NCBI GenBank assembly: GCA_007123195.1
Contig: SKLO01000417.1
Coordinates: 1 to 12,140, forward strand
DNA: 12,140 bases
Source: Verrucomicrobiales bacterium
GTDB taxonomy: Bacteria; Verrucomicrobiota; Verrucomicrobiia; Verrucomicrobiales; SKLO01
Direction of reading: 5' to 3'
In this document: positions 6,264 through 11,903 of the stretch, in pieces
Position numbering within the stretch: the first letter of the stretch is position 1
Layout of the letters: every line of letters starts with the position of its first letter
Program-made: the position numbers and the translations under genes
The notes under the pieces: model-generated
Seen by the model: only the letters and a program-made list of their open reading frames with translations
Database searches by the model: none
What the model was told of the DNA's origin: nothing

Positions 6264-7382
6264 GGTTTTGGCATTCCGGGGGCTGGCCCCGGTGCCGGGT
6301 GATTTTGAGAAACAAGTATCAGGCGCCGGGGTGGTTTGCAAACGGCGACGGGTGATTTCGGCGCGCATGGCGTCACGCGGCTGGGCATCGAGCTCGCGTC
6401 CGGCCTCAAGTTGCAGGTGGGCCGGCTGGATCTCCAGCAGCAGCATGTCGAGCAGGGCGGCATCCGGGCAGTTCCAATGGCCGAGATCACGCGCCAGCCG
6501 CAACATTGAAAGGTGGTGCAGGGCCTCCTTGGAGGTGAGGATGTGACAGTGGCCGAGGATCGCGTGGGCGCGCGCGACCTGGTCGGCCAGCATGGTGGGC
6601 TTGTCCTCCGTCAGCTTGGCGCGGGCGTTGTCCTCGTGCCCCACCACCTGGGTCAGGACCCGCTCAAGGCGCTCGATGATCGCCGGCTCATCCTCACCGA
6701 GGGTGCTCTGGTTGGAGATCTGGAACAGGTGCCCGAGAGCCTCGGTGCCCTCGCCGTAGAGGCCGCGCACGGCGAGGCCGATCTTGTTCACCGCCTTGAT
6801 CACCTGGCCGATCTGCTCCGACAACACCAGCCCGGGCAGGTGCAGCATGGCCGAGGCCCGCAGTCCGGTGCCGAGGTTGCTGGGGCAGGCAGTGAGGTAG
6901 CCCCACTCGTTGTCGAAGGCGTAGTCGAGCTGCTGCTCGAGGGCGTTGTCGATCGAGTCGGCGAGACTCCAGGCTTCCTCGAAGTTCAAGCCGGGGCGGA
7001 TGATCTGCAGCCGCAGGTGATCCTCCTCGTTGATCATGATGCTGACCCGCTGGCGACGGTCGGCCACCAACGCGCAACCGGCGCCGCGGGCGGCGTGCTC
7101 GCGGCTGATCAGGTGGCGCTCGACCAGCACCTGCTTCTGCAGCTTGTCCAGACTTGAGAGTTCCGTCTGGAATCCGTCCTGCATCTGGTCGAGAGCGGCC
7201 ACCATCGGTTGGATCTCCTCGAGCGAGCGCTGGCGTTCATCCTTGCGAGCCCAGCCAGGGAACATGAACGATTGCACGTTCCGTGCCAGCCGGATGCGGC
7301 TGGTGAGGACGATGTGCGAGTCCGGACCACCACCGACCATCCAGTCGGCGGGGCGGCGCATCAGGGTGGAAAAACGCATCAT
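6243..7382 (-). CDS. mcsB: Protein-arginine kinase McsB
   Basis: A 379-residue member of the phosphagen kinase-like McsB family, which phosphorylates arginine side chains in proteins and so marks them for ClpCP. Visible elements are TSRIRLARN at 27-35 (the S/T-SRIRLARN nucleotide-site motif), INEEDHLRLQ at 117-126 with the catalytic-loop acidic residues, CPSNLGTGLRASAMLHLP at 166-183 with the conserved cysteine C166, and RDAMRA at 336-341, matching the RDxxRA phosphoarginine-sensing motif. These features separate it from arginine and creatine kinases that act on free guanidino compounds. After RDxxRA there are nearly 40 more residues, the last 30 or so of low complexity (PAPDTCFSKSPGTGAS...), longer than I expect from Bacillus McsB. 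I chose the ATG at 7382 (ATG at 7379 also possible); no clear ribosome-binding site is seen, and a longer GTG start at 7415 is less likely. It overlaps clpC and follows mcsA. Confidence 0.93.
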   Translation of the reverse strand: MMRFSTLMRRPADWMVGGGPDSHIVLTSRIRLARNVQSFMFPGWARKDERQRSLEEIQPMVAALDQMQDGFQTELSSLDKLQKQVLVERHLISREHAARGAGCALVADRRQRVSIMINEEDHLRLQIIRPGLNFEEAWSLADSIDNALEQQLDYAFDNEWGYLTACPSNLGTGLRASAMLHLPGLVLSEQIGQVIKAVNKIGLAVRGLYGEGTEALGHLFQISNQSTLGEDEPAIIERLERVLTQVVGHEDNARAKLTEDKPTMLADQVARAHAILGHCHILTSKEALHHLSMLRLARDLGHWNCPDAALLDMLLLEIQPAHLQLEAGRELDAQPRDAMRAEITRRRLQTTPAPDTCFSKSPGTGASPRNAKTERTNDE

Positions 7383-7651
7383 GACAGCAACGCAAGCGGC
7401 GCGGGACAGGTGCACCGTCCGGACCGGACGTGGCGCCGGGACCGGCCAGTGGCTGGCTCGGGCTTCTGGATGAAAAGAATCCTCATGATCTCAGTGGATA
7501 CGACCGCCGACGGGGAGACAGAACAGGATAGCGCCGAAAAGCTCCTGTTTCAGGTGGAATCGGACGGGCGGACGGGATCGCCGGGCCATGCCGTTGAAAC
7601 CGGCGGGCGACTGCCACGACCAATGGCGGCGAATCCGAGGCTGGTGTCTGC
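7383..7651 (-). other. Unusually long mcsA-mcsB spacer
   Basis: 269 bp between the mcsA stop and the mcsB start. I find no recognisable gene on either strand. The mcsB frame is closed by a stop near 7482. A 32-codon minus-strand frame starting near 7589 has no similarity I recognise. An internal promoter is possible but no convincing -35/-10 pair stands out. Confidence 0.5.
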
Positions 7652-8182
7652 TCACTGGGCCGGCGTGGACTGCATTCGCTTCAACTCGTCCCGCAAACGG
7701 GCCGCTTCCTCGAAGCGCTCCTCCTTCACCGCCTCGGCAAGGCAGCGCCGCAGGTCGTCGAGGCGCTCGCTCAGAACACCCTCGTCCAATTGCCTCGCCG
7801 GAACCTTGCCGCGATGGCGGTTGCCCCGGTGCATGGCACCGATCATCTGCCGGACCCCTGAGCGGAACACGTGGTAGCAGGCCGGGCAACCGAGGCGGCC
7901 GGTGCGCCGGAGGTCGGTCTCCGAAAAGCCGCAGTGCGCACAAACCCTGGCATCCTCCGGATCTGCGGCCGCCTTTTCCAACGGGACCGCGGAGGCCGAG
8001 GGCTGGTCGATGGTCTCGGAGGTGCCCACGCCCATCAGCAGGTCGGCCAGCGCAAATCCGGTGGGATCGGTGACCCCTTTTTCCTTTGAACACTGTTCAC
8101 AAAGGTTGACCTTTTGCATCTGGCCATTGACGATTTGAGTCAGAAACAGGGTCGCAGGCTTGTCACAAAGGTCGCATTTCAT
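7652..8182 (-). CDS. mcsA: McsA, zinc-binding activator of McsB (UVR domain)
   Basis: A 176-residue protein with two zinc-binding modules, each of two CxxC pairs: C3/C6 with C28/C31, and C81/C84 with C99/C102. A C-terminal UVR helix pair follows at about 138-170 (RLDDLRRCLAEAVKEERFEEAARLRDELKRM region). This is the standard McsA architecture and length. McsA binds McsB and stimulates its arginine kinase activity; the UVR motif is shared with the ClpC middle domain and UvrB. The ATG at 8182 starts MKCDLCD, placing the first CxxC at the very N-terminus as in homologues. No clear Shine-Dalgarno site is seen. It is the first gene of the mcsA-mcsB-clpC set. The gene upstream is ilvE, 118 bp away, and not ctsR as in Firmicutes. 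Confidence 0.93.
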   Translation of the reverse strand: MKCDLCDKPATLFLTQIVNGQMQKVNLCEQCSKEKGVTDPTGFALADLLMGVGTSETIDQPSASAVPLEKAAADPEDARVCAHCGFSETDLRRTGRLGCPACYHVFRSGVRQMIGAMHRGNRHRGKVPARQLDEGVLSERLDDLRRCLAEAVKEERFEEAARLRDELKRMQSTPAQ

Positions 8183-8252
8183 GGGCTGTGGGTTGCATGG
8201 GTTACGAACAAGTCATCGGCGCGGGCGCGGAACGGCCCGGGACACCGGCGGC

Positions 8253-8264
8253 GGCGGATCCGCC
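8253..8264. other. Palindrome between ilvE and mcsA
   Basis: GGCGGATCCGCC is a perfect 12-bp palindrome in the 118-bp ilvE-mcsA gap, 37 nt past the ilvE stop. It could be part of a weak ilvE terminator or an operator half-site pair; nothing in the sequence decides. Confidence 0.25.
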
Positions 8265-8300
8265 CCCTTGGTCCGGCTGCCGGCACAGGCCCGCGGACGC

Positions 8301-9167
8301 TCAGACCGGGGTTCCCGCATGCTTCACCATCTCTCGAAAGTGGCGGATGAACTCGGCCGTCACCGGACCGGGTCGGCCGTCGCCGATTGGACGACCGTCC
8401 AGCCGCACCGCCGGGATGATCTCGGCGGCCGTGCCGGTGAGGAAGCACTCGTCGGCCGTGTAGATGTCGTAGCAGGTCAGCTGGGCCTCCTTGAGCGGCA
8501 GCTGCATGGTCATGCAGATCTCGATGGCGATGGAGCGGGTGACGCCCCTCAGGGCGCCGGAGGCGACCGGCGGGGTCAGCACCTCGCCGTTCTTCAGGAT
8601 GAAAATGTTGTCGCCGGTGCACTCGGCCACGTAGCCCTGCTCATTGAGCATCAGGCCCTCGTCGGCCCCGGCCTGGATCGCCTCGATCTTGGCCATGATG
8701 TTGTTGAGGTAGTTGAGCGACTTCACCATCGGGCTGAGCGAGGCAACGGTCGGCCTCCTGGTGGCACAGGTGTTGAGCACCAGGCCGTCGTGGTATTTCT
8801 CCTCGGGATAGAGCGCGATCTTGTCGGCGATGATGATCACCCCCGGCTTCGGGCAGTGGTAGGGGTTCAGCCCCAGGGTGCCGACCCCGCGGGTGATCAC
8901 CAGGCGGACGTAACCGTCGGACAGGCCGTTGCGGCGGATGGTTTCCAATACCGCCTCGGTCATCCCGGCCTTGGACAGCGGAATGGCCAGGCAGATGGCC
9001 CGGGCGGAGTCGTAGAGGCGGTCGATGTGATCCCCCAGCCGCAGCACGCGGTTGTGATAGATGCGAATGCCCTCAAACACGCCGTCGCCATACAACAGGC
9101 CGTGATCGAACACTGATACCTTGGCGTCCTCGCTGGGGACGAACTCGCCGTCGAGATAGATTTTCAT
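8301..9167 (-). CDS. ilvE: Branched-chain amino acid aminotransferase (PLP fold type IV)
   Basis: A 288-residue fold-type IV PLP transaminase, expected to interconvert leucine, isoleucine and valine with their 2-oxo acids using 2-oxoglutarate/glutamate in the cytosol. Key features: YGDGVFEGIRIY at 26-37 (compare FEGIRAY in IlvE), RGVGTLGLNP at 93-102, the PLP lysine K149 in PMVKSLNYLNN, the pyridine-nitrogen glutamate E182 in AECTGDNIF, LRGVTR at 206-211 and the phosphate-loop segment FLTGTAAEIIP at 242-252. The length and the RGVGxLGL and LNYLNN motifs favour IlvE of the short type over D-alanine aminotransferase or aminodeoxychorismate lyase, which share the fold; specificity is inferred. 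The ATG at 9167 starts MKIYLDGEFV, the usual first strand. It stands alone among the minus-strand genes, with no other branched-chain biosynthesis gene nearby. Confidence 0.88.
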   Translation of the reverse strand: MKIYLDGEFVPSEDAKVSVFDHGLLYGDGVFEGIRIYHNRVLRLGDHIDRLYDSARAICLAIPLSKAGMTEAVLETIRRNGLSDGYVRLVITRGVGTLGLNPYHCPKPGVIIIADKIALYPEEKYHDGLVLNTCATRRPTVASLSPMVKSLNYLNNIMAKIEAIQAGADEGLMLNEQGYVAECTGDNIFILKNGEVLTPPVASGALRGVTRSIAIEICMTMQLPLKEAQLTCYDIYTADECFLTGTAAEIIPAVRLDGRPIGDGRPGPVTAEFIRHFREMVKHAGTPV

Positions 9168-9194
9168 GGTTGTGACTGAGGACTGATCACCGCC

Positions 9195-9219
9195 GCGCCG
9201 GCGGGCTTGGGGCCGGCGC
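9195..9219 (-). terminator. GC-rich hairpin upstream of ilvE (second of two)
   Basis: GCGCCGG pairs with CCGGCGC around an 11-nt loop in the 92-bp gap between the ABC ATPase and ilvE. With the hairpin at 9228-9250 it forms a tandem pair. No T tract follows. Confidence 0.3.
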
Positions 9220-9227
9220 ACGCAAGC

Positions 9228-9250
9228 GGACGGGGCCGCCCCGCCCGTCC
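9228..9250 (-). terminator. GC-rich hairpin after ABC ATPase gene (first of two)
   Basis: GGACGGG pairs perfectly with CCCGTCC around a 9-nt loop, beginning 9 nt after the ATPase stop. It may weaken read-through into ilvE. Confidence 0.3.
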
Positions 9251-9259
9251 CGGCCGGAT

Positions 9260-9916
9260 TCAGGTCAGGCGACCGTCCTGCAACGTCAGGACCCGGTCGC
9301 CGAGGCGCGCCAGCCCGGGATCGTGGGTGACCACAATGAGGGTTTTCCGCGATTCTTCAACCAAGGATAACAACAGGCCCATCACTTCACCGCCGGTGGC
9401 GCGATCGAGGTTGCCGGTGGGTTCGTCGGCAAAGATGATGCCCGGATCGTTGATGAGGGCGCGGGCGATGGCGACCCGCTGCTGCTCGCCGCCGGACAAC
9501 TGGTCGGGCAGGTGCTCCAGGCGGTCGCCAAGACCGACCAGCTGCAGCAGTTCCCGCGCCCGGTCGGGCCTGGGGCTGCCGGAGATCATCGACGGCGACA
9601 GGACGTTCTCGAAAGCGGTGAGTTCCGGCAGCAGGAAGTAGCGTTGGAAGATGAAGCCGCTGGTCTGGCTCCGCATCAGCGCGCGTTGCTGGCGGTTGAG
9701 CTGGTAGATCGAGCGGTCATCGATCAGCACCTTGCCCGTCTTGGGGGCCTCAAGGCCGGCCAACACGTAGAGCAGGGTGGTCTTGCCGGCACCCGAGGGG
9801 CCGCAGAGAAACAGTTTCTCCCCGGTCCGGGCTTCCACTGTCAGCCCCTTCAGGACCTCCGTGTGGCGGTCCCCGCTGCGGTAGGATTGGTGGATGTCGA
9901 TGGCTTGCAGGCGCAT
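9260..9916 (-). CDS. ABC transporter ATP-binding protein, LolD/MacB type
   Basis: A 218-residue ABC ATPase with all expected motifs: Walker A GPSGAGKT at 39-46, Q-loop glutamine Q91 in FIFQRYFLLPELTAFENV, signature LSGGEQQRVAIARAL at 140-154, Walker B IIFADEPTGNLD at 160-171, and the switch histidine H198 in VVTHDP. The DEPTGNLD sequence, the short length and the LLPELTAFENV region place it in the MacB/LolD/FtsE-like group, whose members power lipoprotein release or efflux through FtsX-like permeases. No permease lies next to it here: the gene upstream is AP2-like and the one downstream is ilvE. The partner must therefore be encoded elsewhere, and the symbol lolD cannot be given safely. The ATG at 9916 starts MRLQAIDIHQSY, the normal first strand. 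Confidence 0.9.
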   Translation of the reverse strand: MRLQAIDIHQSYRSGDRHTEVLKGLTVEARTGEKLFLCGPSGAGKTTLLYVLAGLEAPKTGKVLIDDRSIYQLNRQQRALMRSQTSGFIFQRYFLLPELTAFENVLSPSMISGSPRPDRARELLQLVGLGDRLEHLPDQLSGGEQQRVAIARALINDPGIIFADEPTGNLDRATGGEVMGLLLSLVEESRKTLIVVTHDPGLARLGDRVLTLQDGRLT

Positions 9917-9975
9917 GGGCGAGGCTGTTCCGGGCCGCCGCGGGCCCCGGGCCGGCGAGCCTGGGCCCAAGCCAT

Positions 9976-10012
9976 GCCCGGGTCAGGAGCTTTAGCGGCA
10001 AATGACCCGGGC
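9976..10012. repeat. 10-bp perfect inverted repeat upstream of ABC ATPase gene
   Basis: GCCCGGGTCA (9976-9985) and TGACCCGGGC (10003-10012) are exact inverted copies separated by 17 bp, in the 139-bp gap between the AP2-like gene and the ATPase gene. This could be an operator for a dimeric regulator or a terminator of the upstream gene. Dyad spacing of this size fits either. Confidence 0.5.
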
Positions 10013-10055
10013 GCAAGCGGCAGTTGGGTTCCCGGAGACCTTGCCCGCCCGGGCG

Positions 10056-10493
10056 TCAGGAAGCCCTGACAGCCTTGCGGCGGCGCTTGATCGCCATCTC
10101 CAGGGCCTTCTTGTCACCGTAGCGGCCGATCGAATACTTGGCGGTCCGGCGTCCCCCGCTGGGGTCCATCCAGGCGGCCTGCCAGTATTCGTAGGTGTGC
10201 TTGCCACCGGCGCGGGACACCACGTGGGTGACCCCGACGACACCACTTTTCTTGATCCGGCGCTTTTTCCGGGCCGCGGCCTCCTGGCGGACCTTCGGCA
10301 GTTTCGCCACCAGCTTGTTGCGGAATTCCTGGGCCGCCTTCAGCGCCTTGCCCTTGCCGCCGCTGGACTTGTCCGGAAAGTATTTCTGTTGGGTCTTGCC
10401 GTTGTAGGTGACCCTCACGTAGTAGCCGTGATTCTTCTTTTCCGGCTGGTCGATCCGGCTGATGCCGTACATGGTTCGTGGTTTCAGGTTCAT
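10056..10493 (-). CDS. Predicted AP2/ERF-domain-like DNA-binding protein
   Basis: A small, strongly basic protein of 145 residues with two AP2-like modules. The first (about 8-62) has GYYVRVTYNGKTQQKYFPD followed by a GGKGKALKAAQEFRNKL helix. The second (about 82-140) has SGVVGVTHV, then YWQAAW, then KYSIGRYGDKKALEMAIKRRRK. Three short strands with a W/Y-x-V/A core followed by an Ala-rich helix with basic residues is the AP2/ERF pattern. Similar bacterial proteins are often labelled 'pathogenesis-related transcriptional factor and ERF protein'. A Lys/Arg-rich linker (71-82) joins the modules. There is no HNH endonuclease domain, unlike many bacterial AP2 proteins. The ATG at 10493 is supported by AAGGAA 5 nt upstream. 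DNA binding is expected; target and role are unknown. It is probably transcribed from its own promoter in the 144-bp gap after trmL. Confidence 0.75.
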   Translation of the reverse strand: MNLKPRTMYGISRIDQPEKKNHGYYVRVTYNGKTQQKYFPDKSSGGKGKALKAAQEFRNKLVAKLPKVRQEAAARKKRRIKKSGVVGVTHVVSRAGGKHTYEYWQAAWMDPSGGRRTAKYSIGRYGDKKALEMAIKRRRKAVRAS

Positions 10494-10498
10494 TGTGG

Positions 10499-10504
10499 TT
10501 CCTT
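10499..10504 (-). promoter_or_regulatory. Shine-Dalgarno of the AP2-like gene
   Basis: AAGGAA on the minus strand, 5 nt before the ATG at 10493. It is one of the few clear ribosome-binding sites in the window and fixes the start of this gene over a longer in-frame start at 10583. Confidence 0.65.
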
Positions 10505-10514
10505 GGTTGAATCC

Positions 10515-10536
10515 GCCCGCCACCCCGGTGGCAGGC
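10515..10536 (-). other. Strong hairpin in the leader of the AP2-like gene
   Basis: GCCTGCCACC and GGTGGCGGGC form a 10-bp stem with one wobble and a minimal loop, about 10 nt upstream of the Shine-Dalgarno site. It could be a leader structure of the AP2-like mRNA or the end of the trmL transcript. A weak promoter-like pair, TTGTCC and TAGTTT with 16-bp spacing, lies just upstream, which would put the hairpin in the leader. Confidence 0.4.
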
Positions 10537-10637
10537 TCGTTTCGCTCTACCACATAAACTAACACAAACAGGCCGGCGGACAATCGGTTTCAGTCTGGCA
10601 TTGACACCATTGATTTCCTAGCGTTGAACGATTCCAG

Positions 10638-11105
10638 TCAGGCTCCGGATGCAAAACCGCCGTCCTGACGCACGGCCTCGTAAAGCACCACCCCGGCGCA
10701 AACGGCCAGATTGAGGCTGCGCTCCCCCTGACGCATCGGCAGGCGCAGGACCCGGCCGGGCGCCTCGCGCAGCATCGATTCCGGCAGGCCGCGCGTCTCG
10801 CTGCCGAACCAGAACCAGTCGCCCGCCCGCAACTCCGCCTGCCACGGCGCGGAACCGCCCTTGGTGGAGAGAAACCAGTGGCGGGCGTCGGCCGGCAACT
10901 GGGCCTGGAACGATGCCAGATTGTCCCAGACCGACGGCTGCAGCCGGTGCCAGTAGTCAAGCCCGGCCCGCTTCAGGAGCCGGTCATCAAGGCTGAAGCC
11001 CAATGGGCCGACCAGATGCAATCGCGCCCCTGTGGCCATGCACAGGCGGCCGATGGTCCCGGTGTTGGGCGGGATCTCGGGCCTCAGCAGGACCACGTTC
11101 CACAT
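10638..11105 (-). CDS. trmL: tRNA (cytidine(34)/uridine(34)-2'-O)-methyltransferase TrmL
   Basis: A 155-residue SPOUT-class methyltransferase of the minimal TrmL type. It transfers a methyl group from S-adenosylmethionine to the 2'-hydroxyl of the wobble nucleotide of tRNA-Leu isoacceptors. The trefoil-knot motifs are visible: PPNTGTIGRLC at 12-22 (motif 1), WFWFGSETRGLPES at 97-110 (motif 2) and LRLPMRQGERSLNLAVCAGVVLYEA beginning near 119 (motif 3, the SAM-binding knot). There is no N-terminal RNA-binding extension, as is normal for this homodimeric enzyme. The ATG at 11105 lies only 3 nt after the rpmA stop, so the gene is almost certainly translated as part of the rplU-rpmA operon, linking ribosomal protein supply with tRNA modification. 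Confidence 0.93.
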   Translation of the reverse strand: MWNVVLLRPEIPPNTGTIGRLCMATGARLHLVGPLGFSLDDRLLKRAGLDYWHRLQPSVWDNLASFQAQLPADARHWFLSTKGGSAPWQAELRAGDWFWFGSETRGLPESMLREAPGRVLRLPMRQGERSLNLAVCAGVVLYEAVRQDGGFASGA

Positions 11106-11108
11106 CGA

Positions 11109-11372
11109 TCAACCAACGACCTCGACCTCGGCGGCGTCGATGTTGACGCGGCGACCTTCCCGGTCGAACCGGACTTTGCCGGGGGTGAGCGCGAACAGGG
11201 TGTGGTCGCGGCCCATGCCGATGTTCCGGCCGGGGTGGAACTTGGTCCCACGCTGGCGCACGATGATGCTGCCGGCGGTCACCAATTCACCACCGAAGTG
11301 CTTGACGCCGAGCCGCTTGCTGCGGCTGTCGCGGCCGTTCTTGACGCTTCCTTGTCCTTTCTTGTGAGCCAT
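11109..11372 (-). CDS. rpmA: Large-subunit ribosomal protein L27 (bL27)
   Basis: An 87-residue protein of normal bL27 length. It begins MAHKKGQGSVKNGRDSRSKRLGVK; the N-terminal basic tail reaches the peptidyl-transferase centre. It continues with GGELVTAGSIIVRQRGTKFHPG, the core beta-barrel signature of the family. There is no Firmicute-type N-terminal extension needing proteolytic removal: the AHKKG tail begins directly at the start codon. AAGGAG (11387-11382) lies 9 nt upstream of the ATG, a clear ribosome-binding site. The gene follows rplU after 59 bp and is followed by trmL after 3 bp. Confidence 0.98.
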   Translation of the reverse strand: MAHKKGQGSVKNGRDSRSKRLGVKHFGGELVTAGSIIVRQRGTKFHPGRNIGMGRDHTLFALTPGKVRFDREGRRVNIDAAEVEVVG

Positions 11373-11381
11373 GGTTTGTGT

Positions 11382-11387
11382 CTCCTT
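11382..11387 (-). promoter_or_regulatory. Shine-Dalgarno of rpmA
   Basis: AAGGAG on the minus strand, 9 nt before the rpmA ATG; the strongest ribosome-binding site in the window. Confidence 0.75.
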
Positions 11388-11431
11388 GTAGTCGTAATGA
11401 GTCAACGACCCGTGGACCGGGTCAGGGCCGA

Positions 11432-11746
11432 TCAGCCGGCGATCGACGTGATCTTGACCCGGGTGATGGGCTGCTTGTGGCCTTTGGTGGTCGAGGATCC
11501 CTTGCGGCGGCGGAATTTGAAAGCGGTGACCTTGGGCGCGCGCTTCTGGGCCACGACCTCGGCGGTCACGGTGGCTCCGTCGACCAGCGGGGTGCCGATT
11601 CTGGTGCCGCCCTCGCCGGCCACCATCAGCACCTGGTCAAAGCTGGACTCGGAACCTTCCTCGCCCTGCAGGCGCGGCACGTCGAGGACGTCGCCCTCGC
11701 TGACGCGGTATTGGCGGCCTCCGGTCTTGATCACGGCGTAAGTCAT
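11432..11746 (-). CDS. rplU: Large-subunit ribosomal protein L21 (bL21)
   Basis: A 104-residue protein of normal bL21 length. Features are the N-terminal TYAVIKTGGRQYRVSEGD (2-19), the central VLMVAGEGGTRIGTPLVDGATV region (39-60), and the C-terminal RNA-binding segment KFRRRKGSSTTKGHKQPITRVKI (77-99), which matches the family's FKxRRRKxxxxxxGHRQxxTxxxI pattern. bL21 binds 23S rRNA on the solvent side of the large subunit. It opens the rplU-rpmA-trmL operon. The start at 11746 is the only one that gives the conserved N-terminus; no strong Shine-Dalgarno site is seen before it. The 157-bp leader has two small hairpins. Confidence 0.97.
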   Translation of the reverse strand: MTYAVIKTGGRQYRVSEGDVLDVPRLQGEEGSESSFDQVLMVAGEGGTRIGTPLVDGATVTAEVVAQKRAPKVTAFKFRRRKGSSTTKGHKQPITRVKITSIAG

Positions 11747-11903
11747 GGCTGGTATGGCGGTATGGATTTGAATGAAATCTGGGGCGGCGCCGGCTTTTCG
11801 AGCGGAAAAGCGGGCCGCGGTGGCTGCCGATGCCCGGGCGGGAATGCCCTGGCTCGGAGAGCCGGAAAGGTTTCACAAGGTTAAAGGTTCGGCAACTGGA
11901 AAA
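11747..11903 (-). promoter_or_regulatory. Leader/promoter region of rplU-rpmA-trmL
   Basis: 157 bp between the partial gene and rplU. Two small hairpins are visible: GGCTC-TCC-GAGCC (11863-11851), and GCTTTTC with GAAAAGC around a 5-nt loop (11811-11793). L21 operons in some bacteria carry autoregulatory leader structures; I cannot match this one to a described family. No convincing -35/-10 pair was found. Confidence 0.35.

Noticed and set aside
3674..6355. 893-codon plus-strand open frame opposite clpC
   Set aside because: It covers almost exactly the clpC coding region with composition dominated by Leu, Val, Asp, Gly and Ala from reverse-complement codons; no domain is visible. It is a shadow of a strongly biased gene.
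6243..7415. Longer mcsB start at a GTG (7415)
   Set aside because: It adds 11 residues with no family similarity and no ribosome-binding site; the ATG at 7382 or 7379 gives the expected N-terminal length.
7491..8093. 200-codon minus-strand frame overlapping mcsA and the mcsA-mcsB gap
   Set aside because: It is out of frame with mcsA through most of its length, is rich in Arg/Gly/Pro, and has no domain; mcsA in the other frame has perfect zinc and UVR motifs.
8160..9116. 318-codon plus-strand open frame opposite ilvE
   Set aside because: Antisense shadow of ilvE with no recognisable motif.
10878..11741. 287-codon plus-strand open frame opposite trmL, rpmA and rplU
   Set aside because: It spans three well-identified minus-strand genes and has no domain.
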